Positions 7,467-15,987 of a stretch of DNA of 64,000 nt are shown here, piece by piece; the first letter of the stretch is position 1, and every line of letters begins with the position of its first letter. A model generated the notes under the pieces. That model was given only the letters and a program-made list of their open reading frames with translations, was not told the origin of the DNA and ran no database searches. The stretch comes from an uncultured Clostridia bacterium (lineage in GTDB: Bacteria; Bacillota; Clostridia; Christensenellales; Aristaeellaceae): positions 1 through 64,000 of the forward strand of contig CAKTUS010000001.1 in assembly GCA_934621485.1 (NCBI GenBank), given 5' to 3'. Made by a program: the position numbers and the translations under genes.

Positions 7467-10187
7467 TTACCCCCTGCCGCAGCAGTGCTTGTACTTTTTG
7501 CCGCTGCCGCAGGGGCAGGGCTGGTTGCGGCCTACGGCGCCGGGCTTGCTTTTGTCGGTGGGAGCTCCGCCGGTTTTGGCCTGACCGTTGGCGTTGCCGT
7601 TTTCCAGGTTGGTCTGGATTTTTTCCAGGTTCACGGCGCGGCGGCGTTCCGGCAGACGCTCCACATGGCTCTGATACAGGCGGCGCACGGTTTCCTCACG
7701 AATGTAGTGCACCATGTCGTTGAACATGTCGTAGCTTTCCATGCGGTATTCCTGCACCGGGTCCCGCTGACCATAGGCCCGCAGGCCGATGCCGTCCCGC
7801 AGGTTGTCCATATCGTCGATATGGTCCATCCAGTGGCGGTCGATGGCGTTGAGCAGCACTACGCGCTCAAACTCGCGCATGTCAATGCCCATATCGGTCA
7901 GCAGCTTTTCTCGCTCGGCGTAGAAGTCTTCCGCCTCCTGGTACAAAAGGGGCAGCAGCTCGGAGCCGTCCTCCATGGTTTTGATTTTGTCTGCATACCG
8001 GGCAAAAGTACCGGGTCTCAGGCACAGGCGTTCCAGATAGGCGGCCGCGTCGTCCACGCTCCACTGGGTGGGATCGTCGCCCCCCAGGTTGCGCTCGGCG
8101 GTGGCGTCAATCAGCTTATGCACCATATCGATGATGGTCTGGCGCACATCGCTGCCCAGCAGAATGTCCCTGCGCTGGCCGTAAATCAGCTCGCGCTGCT
8201 TGTTCATGACGTCGTCGTATTGCAGCACGCTCTTGCGGATGGCAAAGTTGCGGCCCTCAATGCGCTTCTGAGCAGCCTCGATTTGCTTGGTAAGCATGCC
8301 GGCCTCCAGGGGCTGGTCCTCGCCCATGCCAAGCCGCTCCACCATAGCGCCAAGCCGATCGCCGCCGAACAGGCGCATTACGTCGTCCTCCAGGCTGATG
8401 AAGAACTGGGAGGAGCCCGGATCGCCCTGACGGCCCGCGCGGCCCCGCAGCTGGTTGTCAATACGGCGGCTTTCGTGACGCTCGGTGCCCAGAATGTGCA
8501 GGCCGCCCAGCGCCATCACCCGCTCATGCTCCGCGTCAGTTTCCTTTTTGAACTCGGCAAAATACTGCTGATACAGCCTGCGGGCCTCCAGCACCGGCTC
8601 GGCCACGTTTTCGTTGTGGCCGATGGCCTCCATGATCATTTCGTCCGGAATATCCTCCTGCCGCATGCGGCGGCGGGCCAGATAATCCGGGTTGCCGCCC
8701 AGCAGAATATCCGTGCCGCGGCCGGCCATGTTGGTGGCGATGGTCACGGCTCCCACATGGCCCGCCTGTGCCACGATTTCGGCTTCCTTCTGGTGGTTTT
8801 TGGCGTTGAGCACCTCATGGGGAACGCCCCGCAGCTTTATGAGATGAGACAGCATTTCGCTGGTTTCCACGTTCACGGTGCCCACCAGAATAGGTTGGCC
8901 GGTGGCGTGGCGGGACACGATTTCCTCCACCACGGCGGCAAACTTGCCCTTTTTGGTTTTGTACACCATGTCGTTCATGTCCTTGCGGATCATGGGACGG
9001 TTGGTGGGAATCTGCACCACGTCCAGGTTGTAAATGCCCTGAAATTCCTCTTCTTCGGTTTTGGCGGTGCCGGTCATGCCGGACAACTTGTGATACATGC
9101 GGAAGTAGTTTTGGAAGGTGATGGTGGCCAGCGTTTTGCTTTCCCGCTCCACCTTCACATGCTCCTTGGCCTCAATGGCCTGGTGCAGGCCGTCGGAGTA
9201 GCGGCGGCCCACCATCAGGCGGCCGGTAAACTCGTCCACAATAACCACTTCGCCGTTTTGCACCACATAGTCCACGTCCCGCTTCATCAGGGCGTGAGCC
9301 TTCAGCGCGGCCAGAATGTGGTGGTACAACTCCTGGTTGTCTAAATCAGCGATGTTTTCCACGCCAAAATGGCGCTGGGCCTTGTCGACGCCCTGCTCGG
9401 TAAGGGAAACGGCCTTTTCCTTTTCCTCCACGGTGTAGTCCTGTTCGTTTTGCAGGCGGCTGACAAAGCGGTCGGCCTTTTCATACAGGTCGGTGGATTT
9501 ATCGCCCTGGCCGGAAATGATCAGGGGGGTGCGGGCCTCGTCGATCAGAATGGAGTCCACCTCGTCCACGATGGCGAAGGCGTGACCCCGCTGCACCATA
9601 TCGCTCTGGCGAATGACCATGTTGTCGCGCAGGTAGTCAAAGCCCATTTCGTTGTTGGTACCGTAGGTTACGTCGCAGGCGTAGGCGGCCCGGCGCTGCT
9701 CGTTGTCCATGTCGTGCACAATCACGCCCACGGTCATGCCCATGAAGCGGAAGATGTTGCCCATCCATTCCCCCTGGAACTTGGCCAGATAGTCGTTTAC
9801 GGTAACGATGTGCACGCCTTCGCCGGTGAGGGCGTTCAAATAGGCGGGCAGGGTGGCGGTATGCGTTTTTCCCTCGCCGGTTTTCATTTCGGCAATGCGG
9901 CCCTGATGCAGGCAAATGCCGCCGATAATCTGTACGGGAAACAGGCGCTTGCCGTCCACGCGCCACACGGCCTCGCGGAAGGCGGCGAACGCATCGGGCA
10001 AAATGGCGTCCAGGGTTTCGCCGTTTTGCAGGCGGGCCTTCAGTTCCGGGGTTTTGGCTTGCAGCTGCTCGTCGGTGAGGGCCTTGTATGCGTCCTCCAA
10101 TGCCAGCACTTTATCGGCAATCTTTTGCAGGCGCTTGACCTCGGCTTCGTTGCTCTGGCCAAACAGCTTTTTCAGTCCATCCATCAT
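7467..10187 (-). CDS. secA: Preprotein translocase ATPase SecA
   Basis: SecA is the ATP-driven motor that pushes unfolded precursors through SecYEG. The product of about 906 residues shows the Walker A region MKTGEGKT, the DEAD-like [12 protein letters not shown], the helicase motif [15 protein letters not shown] and a C-terminal zinc-binding SEC-C tail, [14 protein letters not shown] place the start at the ATG at 10187. A TTG at 10193 has better spacing from AAGGAG and is an equal alternative. The longer frame to 10256 starts at the predicted transcription start and cannot be right. It is the only secA in the window and is monocistronic, with its own promoter and a repeat element just after the stop. 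Confidence 0.97.
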   Translation of the reverse strand: MMDGLKKLFGQSNEAEVKRLQKIADKVLALEDAYKALTDEQLQAKTPELKARLQNGETLDAILPDAFAAFREAVWRVDGKRLFPVQIIGGICLHQGRIAEMKTGEGKTHTATLPAYLNALTGEGVHIVTVNDYLAKFQGEWMGNIFRFMGMTVGVIVHDMDNEQRRAAYACDVTYGTNNEMGFDYLRDNMVIRQSDMVQRGHAFAIVDEVDSILIDEARTPLIISGQGDKSTDLYEKADRFVSRLQNEQDYTVEEKEKAVSLTEQGVDKAQRHFGVENIADLDNQELYHHILAALKAHALMKRDVDYVVQNGEVVIVDEFTGRLMVGRRYSDGLHQAIEAKEHVKVERESKTLATITFQNYFRMYHKLSGMTGTAKTEEEEFQGIYNLDVVQIPTNRPMIRKDMNDMVYKTKKGKFAAVVEEIVSRHATGQPILVGTVNVETSEMLSHLIKLRGVPHEVLNAKNHQKEAEIVAQAGHVGAVTIATNMAGRGTDILLGGNPDYLARRRMRQEDIPDEMIMEAIGHNENVAEPVLEARRLYQQYFAEFKKETDAEHERVMALGGLHILGTERHESRRIDNQLRGRAGRQGDPGSSQFFISLEDDVMRLFGGDRLGAMVERLGMGEDQPLEAGMLTKQIEAAQKRIEGRNFAIRKSVLQYDDVMNKQRELIYGQRRDILLGSDVRQTIIDMVHKLIDATAERNLGGDDPTQWSVDDAAAYLERLCLRPGTFARYADKIKTMEDGSELLPLLYQEAEDFYAEREKLLTDMGIDMREFERVVLLNAIDRHWMDHIDDMDNLRDGIGLRAYGQRDPVQEYRMESYDMFNDMVHYIREETVRRLYQSHVERLPERRRAVNLEKIQTNLENGNANGQAKTGGAPTDKSKPGAVGRNQPCPCGSGKKYKHCCGRG

Positions 10188-10261
10188 TCCCAAAGCGGTT
10201 GTTCTCCTTCCATATCCATTGGGGCAAACATACGTGTTGAGCGTATCGTATCGCAACTTAT

Positions 10262-10291
10262 ATTATAGCATGAAGGCGGCAAAGTACGCAA
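10262..10291 (-). promoter_or_regulatory. Sigma-A-type promoter of secA
   Basis: On the minus strand a -35 TTGCGT (10286-10291) and a perfect -10 TATAAT (10262-10267) are separated by 18 bp. The predicted transcription start near 10255 leaves a leader of about 65 nt before the secA start. Confidence 0.7.
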
Positions 10292-10308
10292 GGGCGGCGA
10301 ACGGGCGG

Positions 10309-10340
10309 AAAAAAAAGCCCGAAGCGTTTTTCAGCTTCGG
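10309..10340 (-). terminator. Intrinsic terminator of the ROK kinase gene
   Basis: On the minus strand the stem CCGAAGC-GCTTCGG with an 8-nt loop is followed by GC and a run of eight Ts. It lies 10 bp after the kinase stop codon and just upstream of the secA promoter. Confidence 0.85.
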
Positions 10341-10350
10341 ACGGTTGAAA

Positions 10351-11223
10351 TCAGGCGTGCAGTCCCAGCAGATAGGCGCCAACCAGGCCGCTCAGGGGGA
10401 ATAGCTCCGGGAAAACAATGTACTGGTCCATATGCTCCAGCACCTGGGAGGTTTGCACATAGCCGCCCAGCAGGCGCTGGGTTTCCCGGCGAATCATGGG
10501 CAAAAGCGCCTTGCGCTGCATTACGCCGCCGCCCAGAATGATGCGTTCGGGGCTGAGGGTCATAATGAGGTTCACGCACATTTGGGCCAGGTAGTGGGCC
10601 TCGATGGCAAAGGTGGGATGGTTGTCCGCAAGAAGGCGCGCGTCTCCGCCAATGCGGGCGCCAATGGCAGGGCCGGCGGCCAGGCCCTCCAAACAGCCGT
10701 CGTGATAAGGGCACACTCCCCGGGGATTGGGGTCGTCCGGATGGGGCCGGAGCAGCATATGGCCCACCTCTGGGTGCAGCATGCCGTGCACGGGACGGCC
10801 GTTGCACAGAACGCCGCCGCCGATACCGGTGCCCACCGTTACATACACGGCATTCTGACAGCCGCGGGCCGCGCCCAGCTCCTTTTCGGCGATGATGGCC
10901 GCGTTTACGTCCGTATCGATGGCGGCGGGAATGTCGCGGCCGTCCAGCAGTCCCTTCAGCAAAGGATAGTTGCGCCAGGCCAGCTTGGGGGTAGAGGTGA
11001 TATTGCCATAGGTGGGGGACTGAGGATCCAAATCCAGCGGGCCAAAGCTGCCCACGCCCAGGGCGTCGATTTGGTTTTCCCGGAAAAAGCCCGCCATTTT
11101 GGGCATGGTTACAGACGGATCTTCGGTGGGAATGGTTTGTTCTTCCAGCTTGATGCCGTTATCCTGATAAACCGCCAGCACCATTTTGGTGCCGCCGGCC
11201 TCTAACGCGCCGATTTTTCGCAT
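10351..11223 (-). CDS. ROK-family sugar kinase, fructokinase-like
   Basis: The 290-residue product begins with the phosphate-binding loop ALEAGGTKMVLAV and has the ROK features DTDVNAA, VTVGTGIGGGV and a zinc site made by HPEVGHM and CPYHDGCLEG. This set, with the EAGGTK opening, is typical of fructokinases of the ScrK/GmuE type, which phosphorylate fructose or related hexoses; glucokinase activity cannot be excluded. It stands alone between its own promoter and a strong terminator. No sugar transporter is adjacent, though two sugar ABC importers lie 10-30 kb away. Confidence 0.88.
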   Translation of the reverse strand: MRKIGALEAGGTKMVLAVYQDNGIKLEEQTIPTEDPSVTMPKMAGFFRENQIDALGVGSFGPLDLDPQSPTYGNITSTPKLAWRNYPLLKGLLDGRDIPAAIDTDVNAAIIAEKELGAARGCQNAVYVTVGTGIGGGVLCNGRPVHGMLHPEVGHMLLRPHPDDPNPRGVCPYHDGCLEGLAAGPAIGARIGGDARLLADNHPTFAIEAHYLAQMCVNLIMTLSPERIILGGGVMQRKALLPMIRRETQRLLGGYVQTSQVLEHMDQYIVFPELFPLSGLVGAYLLGLHA

Positions 11224-11254
11224 GGTTTACGCCTCCCTGAAAATACTACGGTTA

Positions 11255-11283
11255 AGCATACCGTTTTCCCCTTTTTGTGTCAA
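11255..11283 (-). promoter_or_regulatory. Sigma-A-type promoter of the ROK kinase gene
   Basis: On the minus strand a perfect -35 TTGACA (11278-11283) and a -10 TATGCT (11255-11260) are separated by 17 bp, about 30 bp upstream of the kinase start. Confidence 0.75.
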
Positions 11284-11357
11284 TGCTGATTTTTGCACAT
11301 AAACCTCCCTCATTTTGGGCAGACTTTTGCTATCAATCCCAGAGGGAGGTGAAACGA

Positions 11358-11522
11358 ATGTCCTTCCAGAACAAGAACCAGTGCATCCACTGCGATGTGA
11401 CCAGCTGCAAGCACCACGCCTCCGACGGCATGTGCAGCCTGGACAGCATCAAAGTAGCTCCCCGCGAGAACTGCCACAACGGCTCCTGCGACGAGAGTGA
11501 ATGTTCCAACTACAGCCGCTGA
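11358..11522 (+). CDS. DUF1540 domain small cysteine-rich protein
   Basis: A 54-residue protein with the DUF1540 pattern: CIHCDVTSCKHH near the start, then MCSLDSIKV, and further Cys residues at CHNGSC and SECSNY. The cysteine spacing suggests a small metal-binding fold, probably zinc or iron. The family is widespread in spore-forming Firmicutes and of unknown function. The ATG at 11358 has a strong GGGAGGTGAAACGA site immediately upstream; a longer frame from 11277 lacks one. It is followed by a good terminator, so it forms its own transcript. Confidence 0.88.
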   Translation: MSFQNKNQCIHCDVTSCKHHASDGMCSLDSIKVAPRENCHNGSCDESECSNYSR

Positions 11523-11584
11523 GACAGGGGCTGAGCTTTGCGCCTGAAACCGCTTTGATGCCAGGCCGGGCGCAGGCGTTTGGC

Positions 11585-11630
11585 AAAAAGCCGCTTGGTT
11601 TTCTGGTTTCAGAAAGCCTGGCGGCTTTTT
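11585..11630 (+). terminator. Intrinsic terminator after the DUF1540 gene
   Basis: The arms AAAAAGCCGC and GCGGCTTTTT enclose a loop of about 26 nt, and the right arm ends in a T-run. Confidence 0.75.
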
Positions 11631-11710
11631 GACGCTGCATTTTTTTGTTTCGTGCGTAGGCAGGCCCGCCGGGGGCCGTTCAAAACGTCGCGATACGCGG
11701 CCTTCGCAGG

Positions 11711-11739
11711 TTGCGCAGGCAGAGAAAAGGATGTATAAT
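11711..11739 (+). promoter_or_regulatory. Sigma-A-type promoter of the GH127-like/dus operon
   Basis: A -35 TTGCGC (11711-11716) and a perfect -10 TATAAT (11734-11739) are separated by 17 bp, 55 bp upstream of the first gene. Confidence 0.75.
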
Positions 11740-11793
11740 CTTGTAGAATGGAGTAGTTGTCGGCTTTTGCCGATGGAATACGGAGGAAAAATC

Positions 11794-13446
11794 ATGCCTG
11801 CGGTAAGTGCTTATCAACGTTCACCCCTGGTGAACCTGGCTTATACGCCGCTGTCTGATGCGGCGGTGCATACGGATGGAATCCAGCGGCAGCTGACCCA
11901 GCTGGCCCTGAACCTGGTAGATACCCACCGCCTGCCCGTGCTGGATGCGGTGCTGGCCACCAAGCTGGGCGGCTACACAGAGGCGCCCGCCTGTTCCATG
12001 CCCGACCCGGCCCAGGTGAAGGAAAACACGGCGGCTTACCTGGAATCCCTGCGGGCCAAGGCCATGGTGAGCGCCATGACCCGGGACAAGCAGGGCATGC
12101 TGGACGCGCTCTCCGGGCTGAAAAGATTCCACGCCGCTTTGCCGGAACTGAGCGAGGAAACCCTGTTTTGCGTAGGCGCCGATGCGCTGCGCCTGATTGT
12201 GGATTTGTACCGCCGCACGGGCCAGTCGTTTTTGCTCAGCCTGCTGGAAAACCTGCGCTCCCGCCTGCCGGACGTGTCCGGTGTAATGCACATGTTTCCC
12301 TTCCAGCGGGCCTATCGGCCGGATTCCGCCGCCCACACCCCGGATGAGGAGGCTTACTATGCCCGTATGCAGCGCTTTGCCACGGGCAAGCTGATGGCCG
12401 ATGCGCTGGCCATGACGGCGCTGCTGAGCCAGTACAGCGGCAGCGGCCGCGACGCCGCCGCGCCCCGCACGGGCCTTTCCGCCCTGATGCGGTACCATGG
12501 CATGCCCAGCGGCGTGTTTTCCGCCGACCCCTACCTGGCGGGCCGCGACCCTGCCCGGGCGGCGGAGCTGGCCGCGGTATGCGCCCAGGCGGAAGCCTGT
12601 CTGGACGCGCTGCTTGCCACCGGCGACGTAGCCATGGCCGACGGCCTGGAACGCATTGCCAAAAATGTGCTGCCGGACCTGCTCAGCGAAAGGGGCGTGC
12701 GCACCCTGTCGCCCACCAACCGCCTGGCCGACGACGACAGCTGCCAGTGGCAGCAGCCCGCCCGGGAAGATACCAGCGCCCTGCTGCGGGCCCTGTACGC
12801 CCTGCGCCGAGCCGTGTGGCTGGCCAAGGACGACAGCCGCCTGTGCTACATGCTGCCCCTGGCTGGCGGGTGCCTCACCCGCATGAACGGCGTGCCTGTG
12901 CGCCTGACCGCTGCGGTAAGCGGCGTGTGGCAGCAGGAAATCGCCGTTAAGGTGGAATGTAAGCAGCCGGTCAGCTTCACGCTGGATTTGCACGTGCCCG
13001 GCTATGCCGACGCGGCCCGGGTAAGCGTGAACGGCGGCCGCGCGCAAAACGCCGTTCCCGGCGAATTGTGCGCCGTTACGCATAATTTCCAGACCGGCGA
13101 CGTGGTTACCCTGCAACTGGACCTGAGCCCCCGGGTGCAAACTGGCTACCGGGGCAGCGTCAGCGTGTATGCAGGCGCGCAGCTGTTGGCCCTGCCTCTG
13201 CCCGGGGCGGACGCCGCCTGGCGTTACGCTCTGCTTGCTGGAGAAAGCCGCGCCGCCGCCGAGGAAAACGGCCGCCCCGTCGCGCTGATGACAGCCTGCG
13301 AGGCCCCCGCCTGGCAGGAGCGGGCAGGCTTCATCCTGCCGCCGCCTCAGGGCGTGGCCGTGGGCTTGGCTTATGAGCTGACGCTGGTGCCCGCCGCAGG
13401 CATGGACGGCCGCATCGCCGCCTTCCCCTGCGCAGTGGAGCGCTGA
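11794..13446 (+). CDS. GH127/DUF1680-like protein, catalytic Cys motifs not evident
   Basis: The 550-residue protein resembles beta-L-arabinofuranosidase-type proteins in layout. It has a helical barrel-like N-terminal two thirds, including GDVAMADGLERIAKNVLP (family: Gd..yaD..ERi.yN.lpa), then a beta-sandwich with VSFTLDLHVPGYADAARVSV and FQTGDVVTLQLDLSPRV. In characterised GH127 enzymes a zinc-bound nucleophilic Cys is provided by ETC and CCPPN motifs; here the first position reads AELAAV and I cannot find CCPPN. It may be a divergent clade or catalytically changed. There is no signal peptide. The ATG at 11794 has GGAGG upstream. The dus gene follows after 5 bp. Confidence 0.6.
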   Translation: MPAVSAYQRSPLVNLAYTPLSDAAVHTDGIQRQLTQLALNLVDTHRLPVLDAVLATKLGGYTEAPACSMPDPAQVKENTAAYLESLRAKAMVSAMTRDKQGMLDALSGLKRFHAALPELSEETLFCVGADALRLIVDLYRRTGQSFLLSLLENLRSRLPDVSGVMHMFPFQRAYRPDSAAHTPDEEAYYARMQRFATGKLMADALAMTALLSQYSGSGRDAAAPRTGLSALMRYHGMPSGVFSADPYLAGRDPARAAELAAVCAQAEACLDALLATGDVAMADGLERIAKNVLPDLLSERGVRTLSPTNRLADDDSCQWQQPAREDTSALLRALYALRRAVWLAKDDSRLCYMLPLAGGCLTRMNGVPVRLTAAVSGVWQQEIAVKVECKQPVSFTLDLHVPGYADAARVSVNGGRAQNAVPGELCAVTHNFQTGDVVTLQLDLSPRVQTGYRGSVSVYAGAQLLALPLPGADAAWRYALLAGESRAAAEENGRPVALMTACEAPAWQERAGFILPPPQGVAVGLAYELTLVPAAGMDGRIAAFPCAVER

Positions 13447-13451
13447 ACGGG

Positions 13452-14429
13452 ATGAAAATGGAAAAACTGCCCGTTGTATGTCTAGCCCCCATGGCGGGGC
13501 TGACGGACTGGCCCATGCGGGTTTTGTGCTACCGCATGGGCGCGGAATACGCCTGCTCGGAAATGGTGAGCGCCATCGGGCTGATGTGCGCCAAGCCGGG
13601 TAACGACGCCTATCGCCGCCTGCTGGAGGTGCACCCGGAGGAAACCAATACCGCCTGCCAGCTGTTTGGCAAGGATCCGTCCATCATGGCTGAGGCGGCC
13701 CAGAAGGTAACGGAGCTGAACCGTTTTGCGTCGCTGGATATCAACATGGGCTGTCCCGCCCGCAAGGTGGTATCCTCCGGCGACGGCAGCGCCCTGCTTT
13801 TGGACCCGGACCGGGCCTACCGGGTGATGGAGGCGGTGAAGAGCTACACCCATTTGCCGGTTACGGTGAAAACCCGCCTGGGCTACGACCAGGACAGCAT
13901 GAACGCCCTTTTGCTGGGCCAGGCCGCAGAGCAGCTTGGGCTGCGCTGGTTTTGCGTACACGGCCGCACCCGCCGGCAACAGTACAGCGGCACGGCCGAT
14001 TATGAGGCCATTGCCAGGCTGCGGCGGCAGCTGACCATACCGGTGATCGCCAACGGGGATGTGGATTCCCCGCAGGCGGCCCGGCGCATTTTGCAAACCA
14101 CCGGCGCGGCCGGCTTCATGATTGGCCGGGCCGCTATGGGCAATCCCTGGCTGTTCAGGCACATTCGGCAAAGCATGGCTGGGCAGGAAACGACCTCCGT
14201 TTCCTTGGATGAGCGCATCGACGCCGCCCTGCTTCAGGCGGAGTGGATGGTGGCCTTTAAGGGGGAGCGGCTGGGCATTGTGGAAATGCGCAAGCATGTA
14301 GGGCACTATATCAGCGGACTTCGGGGGGCCACCGCCATCCGGCGGGAACTGAACCTGATGACGTCGCTGGAACAGATGCGGCGGCTGCTGACTCAGCTGC
14401 GCGCCGCTGGGGAGGAACAAGCCATATGA
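13452..14429 (+). CDS. dus: tRNA-dihydrouridine synthase (Dus/DusB-like)
   Basis: A flavoenzyme that reduces uridine to dihydrouridine in tRNA. The 325-residue product has the family signature LAPMAGLTDWPMR at the start, the active-site block DINMGCPARKVVSSGDGSAL with the catalytic Cys, VHGRTRRQQYSG and the FMN phosphate-binding segments VIANGDVDS and GFMIGRAAMGNPW. Length is normal. It is the second gene of the operon and overlaps the next gene by ATGA. In many Firmicutes dusB sits with lysS or folate genes; here its partners are a GH127-like gene and two secreted proteins. Confidence 0.95.
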   Translation: MKMEKLPVVCLAPMAGLTDWPMRVLCYRMGAEYACSEMVSAIGLMCAKPGNDAYRRLLEVHPEETNTACQLFGKDPSIMAEAAQKVTELNRFASLDINMGCPARKVVSSGDGSALLLDPDRAYRVMEAVKSYTHLPVTVKTRLGYDQDSMNALLLGQAAEQLGLRWFCVHGRTRRQQYSGTADYEAIARLRRQLTIPVIANGDVDSPQAARRILQTTGAAGFMIGRAAMGNPWLFRHIRQSMAGQETTSVSLDERIDAALLQAEWMVAFKGERLGIVEMRKHVGHYISGLRGATAIRRELNLMTSLEQMRRLLTQLRAAGEEQAI

Positions 14430-15970
14430 AACGGATATGCAAAGGAATGGCGGCCGTCTGTCTGCTGCTGTGTCTGCTGGCAGGCAGCGCGCTGGCCTCG
14501 GAGATCAGCGGTGTGGACGCGGCCCTGGCCGGGTACTGGACGCAGGAGGGAACGGTGCGCTTCAGCCTGTCGGCGCAGCTGGATACCTATCTTCCCTATG
14601 TGGAGGAAACCGTATCCATGATGAACAACCTGCTCAAGCACATGAGCGTGGAGGCGGAGCTGGGCCCGCAAAGCAATGTCCTGTCCCTGGCAGTGGCGGG
14701 CGACAGCGTTGTCAGCCTGACCGAAACCCAGGCCGCCGACGGCACGCAGCTCACTACGCCCCTGTTGCCAAACCGCACCCTGCACAGCGCAGGCTCCATG
14801 CTGGACGCGCTTTCCGCCGATGACAGCCAGCCGGCCTTCGATGCGTTTCAGGCCGTGGCCCAGGCGCAGAGCTGCTATCAGGAGCTGACGGACGCCATCC
14901 TCCCCTATGCGGAGGAAAAGAAGGCCAATTACAAAATCAAGAATGTGGGCTCCTCCAAGTGGAGCCGCATCGCCCGCCTCAGCAAGGAGCAAAGCGCCGA
15001 GCTATCTTCCCAAATCATCGCCGTGCTTTCCTGCGGCATGGACGACGCCTACCGCCGGCAGCTTCAGGAACTGTCCTTTGGCAAGGGGTTCATTGTGGGC
15101 CTGTACCAGAGCGCTCAGGGCGGCGACGATATGGCCGTGTACATGAAGGGCAACGTTACCCTGCCCGAAGTGGGCACCCGCGCCCTCAGCTTTCAGTGGG
15201 CGTTCAGCGAGAACGGCTCCAGGCGAATCGATACCTGGAAGTTTGAACTGGGCAAGGGCAAGAAAGGCGGCCGGGAAGTGGCCGTTACCCTTACGCGCGA
15301 AGCAGGCGACAGCTTCCTGCTTAAGGGCGACAGCTCGGTAGTGGTGCGGGGCCAGGAAACCAATACCACCTATACCCAGCGCTATGATTTGTCCGGTCAG
15401 GCAGGCTCCCTGACCGGCAGCGCCGTGTTCACCCAGAAGCAAACCGACCAGGCGGCGGTGGAAACCCGCTTTACGCCCAACCTGACCCTGACCCAGGCGG
15501 AAGGCAGCGGCGTGCTCAGCGGCCAGGTAAGCCTGAGCCGCAAGGCAGGCAAAAACACCACCCTGGCCTATACCCTGCTTTTCAGCGATGAGCCTGCGCA
15601 GGCTTTGGCGTCCGCTGTGGAAAACGGCACGCTATACGCCGTGGACGACGCTCCCAGCGTGGAGGTAACCGCGCCCCAAAGCAGCCTGACTCAGAACGAG
15701 GAGCAGCCGGCTTCCTCCAGCCAGTACCTGGTAGGCACAGCCCCGCTGGGGATGCAAACCTACACGCCTCCCACCGCCATGCAGGCCGTGGACTGGGACT
15801 CCGCGGCTCAGGAGCAGCGGGACGCGCTGATGGGCGAAATGGCTCAAAACCTGGCTGGACGGCTGCTGATTGCGCTGTCCAAGCTGCCTCAGGAGGATGT
15901 AAGCCTGCTCAAAGACAATATGTCCGAGGAAAACTTTACCGCTTTTTTGCAGCTGATCGATGCCTTGTAA
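14426..15970 (+). CDS. Secreted protein of unknown function (first of a pair)
   Basis: The 514-residue protein begins with a signal peptide (MKRICKGMAAVCLLLCLLAG, then SALASE as the likely signal peptidase I site). There is no lipobox and no C-terminal anchor, so it is probably released or wall-associated. The mature part alternates helical N-terminal segments with long beta-rich stretches such as VEVTAPQSS and LTQAEGSGVLSGQVSLSRKAG. I do not recognise a family. It overlaps dus by 4 bp and is followed 17 bp later by another secreted protein of nearly equal length, so the two are probably co-expressed and may be distant paralogues. Confidence 0.8.
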   Translation: MKRICKGMAAVCLLLCLLAGSALASEISGVDAALAGYWTQEGTVRFSLSAQLDTYLPYVEETVSMMNNLLKHMSVEAELGPQSNVLSLAVAGDSVVSLTETQAADGTQLTTPLLPNRTLHSAGSMLDALSADDSQPAFDAFQAVAQAQSCYQELTDAILPYAEEKKANYKIKNVGSSKWSRIARLSKEQSAELSSQIIAVLSCGMDDAYRRQLQELSFGKGFIVGLYQSAQGGDDMAVYMKGNVTLPEVGTRALSFQWAFSENGSRRIDTWKFELGKGKKGGREVAVTLTREAGDSFLLKGDSSVVVRGQETNTTYTQRYDLSGQAGSLTGSAVFTQKQTDQAAVETRFTPNLTLTQAEGSGVLSGQVSLSRKAGKNTTLAYTLLFSDEPAQALASAVENGTLYAVDDAPSVEVTAPQSSLTQNEEQPASSSQYLVGTAPLGMQTYTPPTAMQAVDWDSAAQEQRDALMGEMAQNLAGRLLIALSKLPQEDVSLLKDNMSEENFTAFLQLIDAL

Positions 15971-15987
15971 ATTAAGGAGAGGATTTC

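Noticed and set aside
7485..9344. Long open frame opposite secA (and similar long frames opposite dnaN, tsaD, prfB, pgm, ushA and others)
   Set aside because: These mirror real genes in GC-rich DNA, have no ribosome sites or family similarity, and are rich in His, Gln and Ala as expected of antisense frames.
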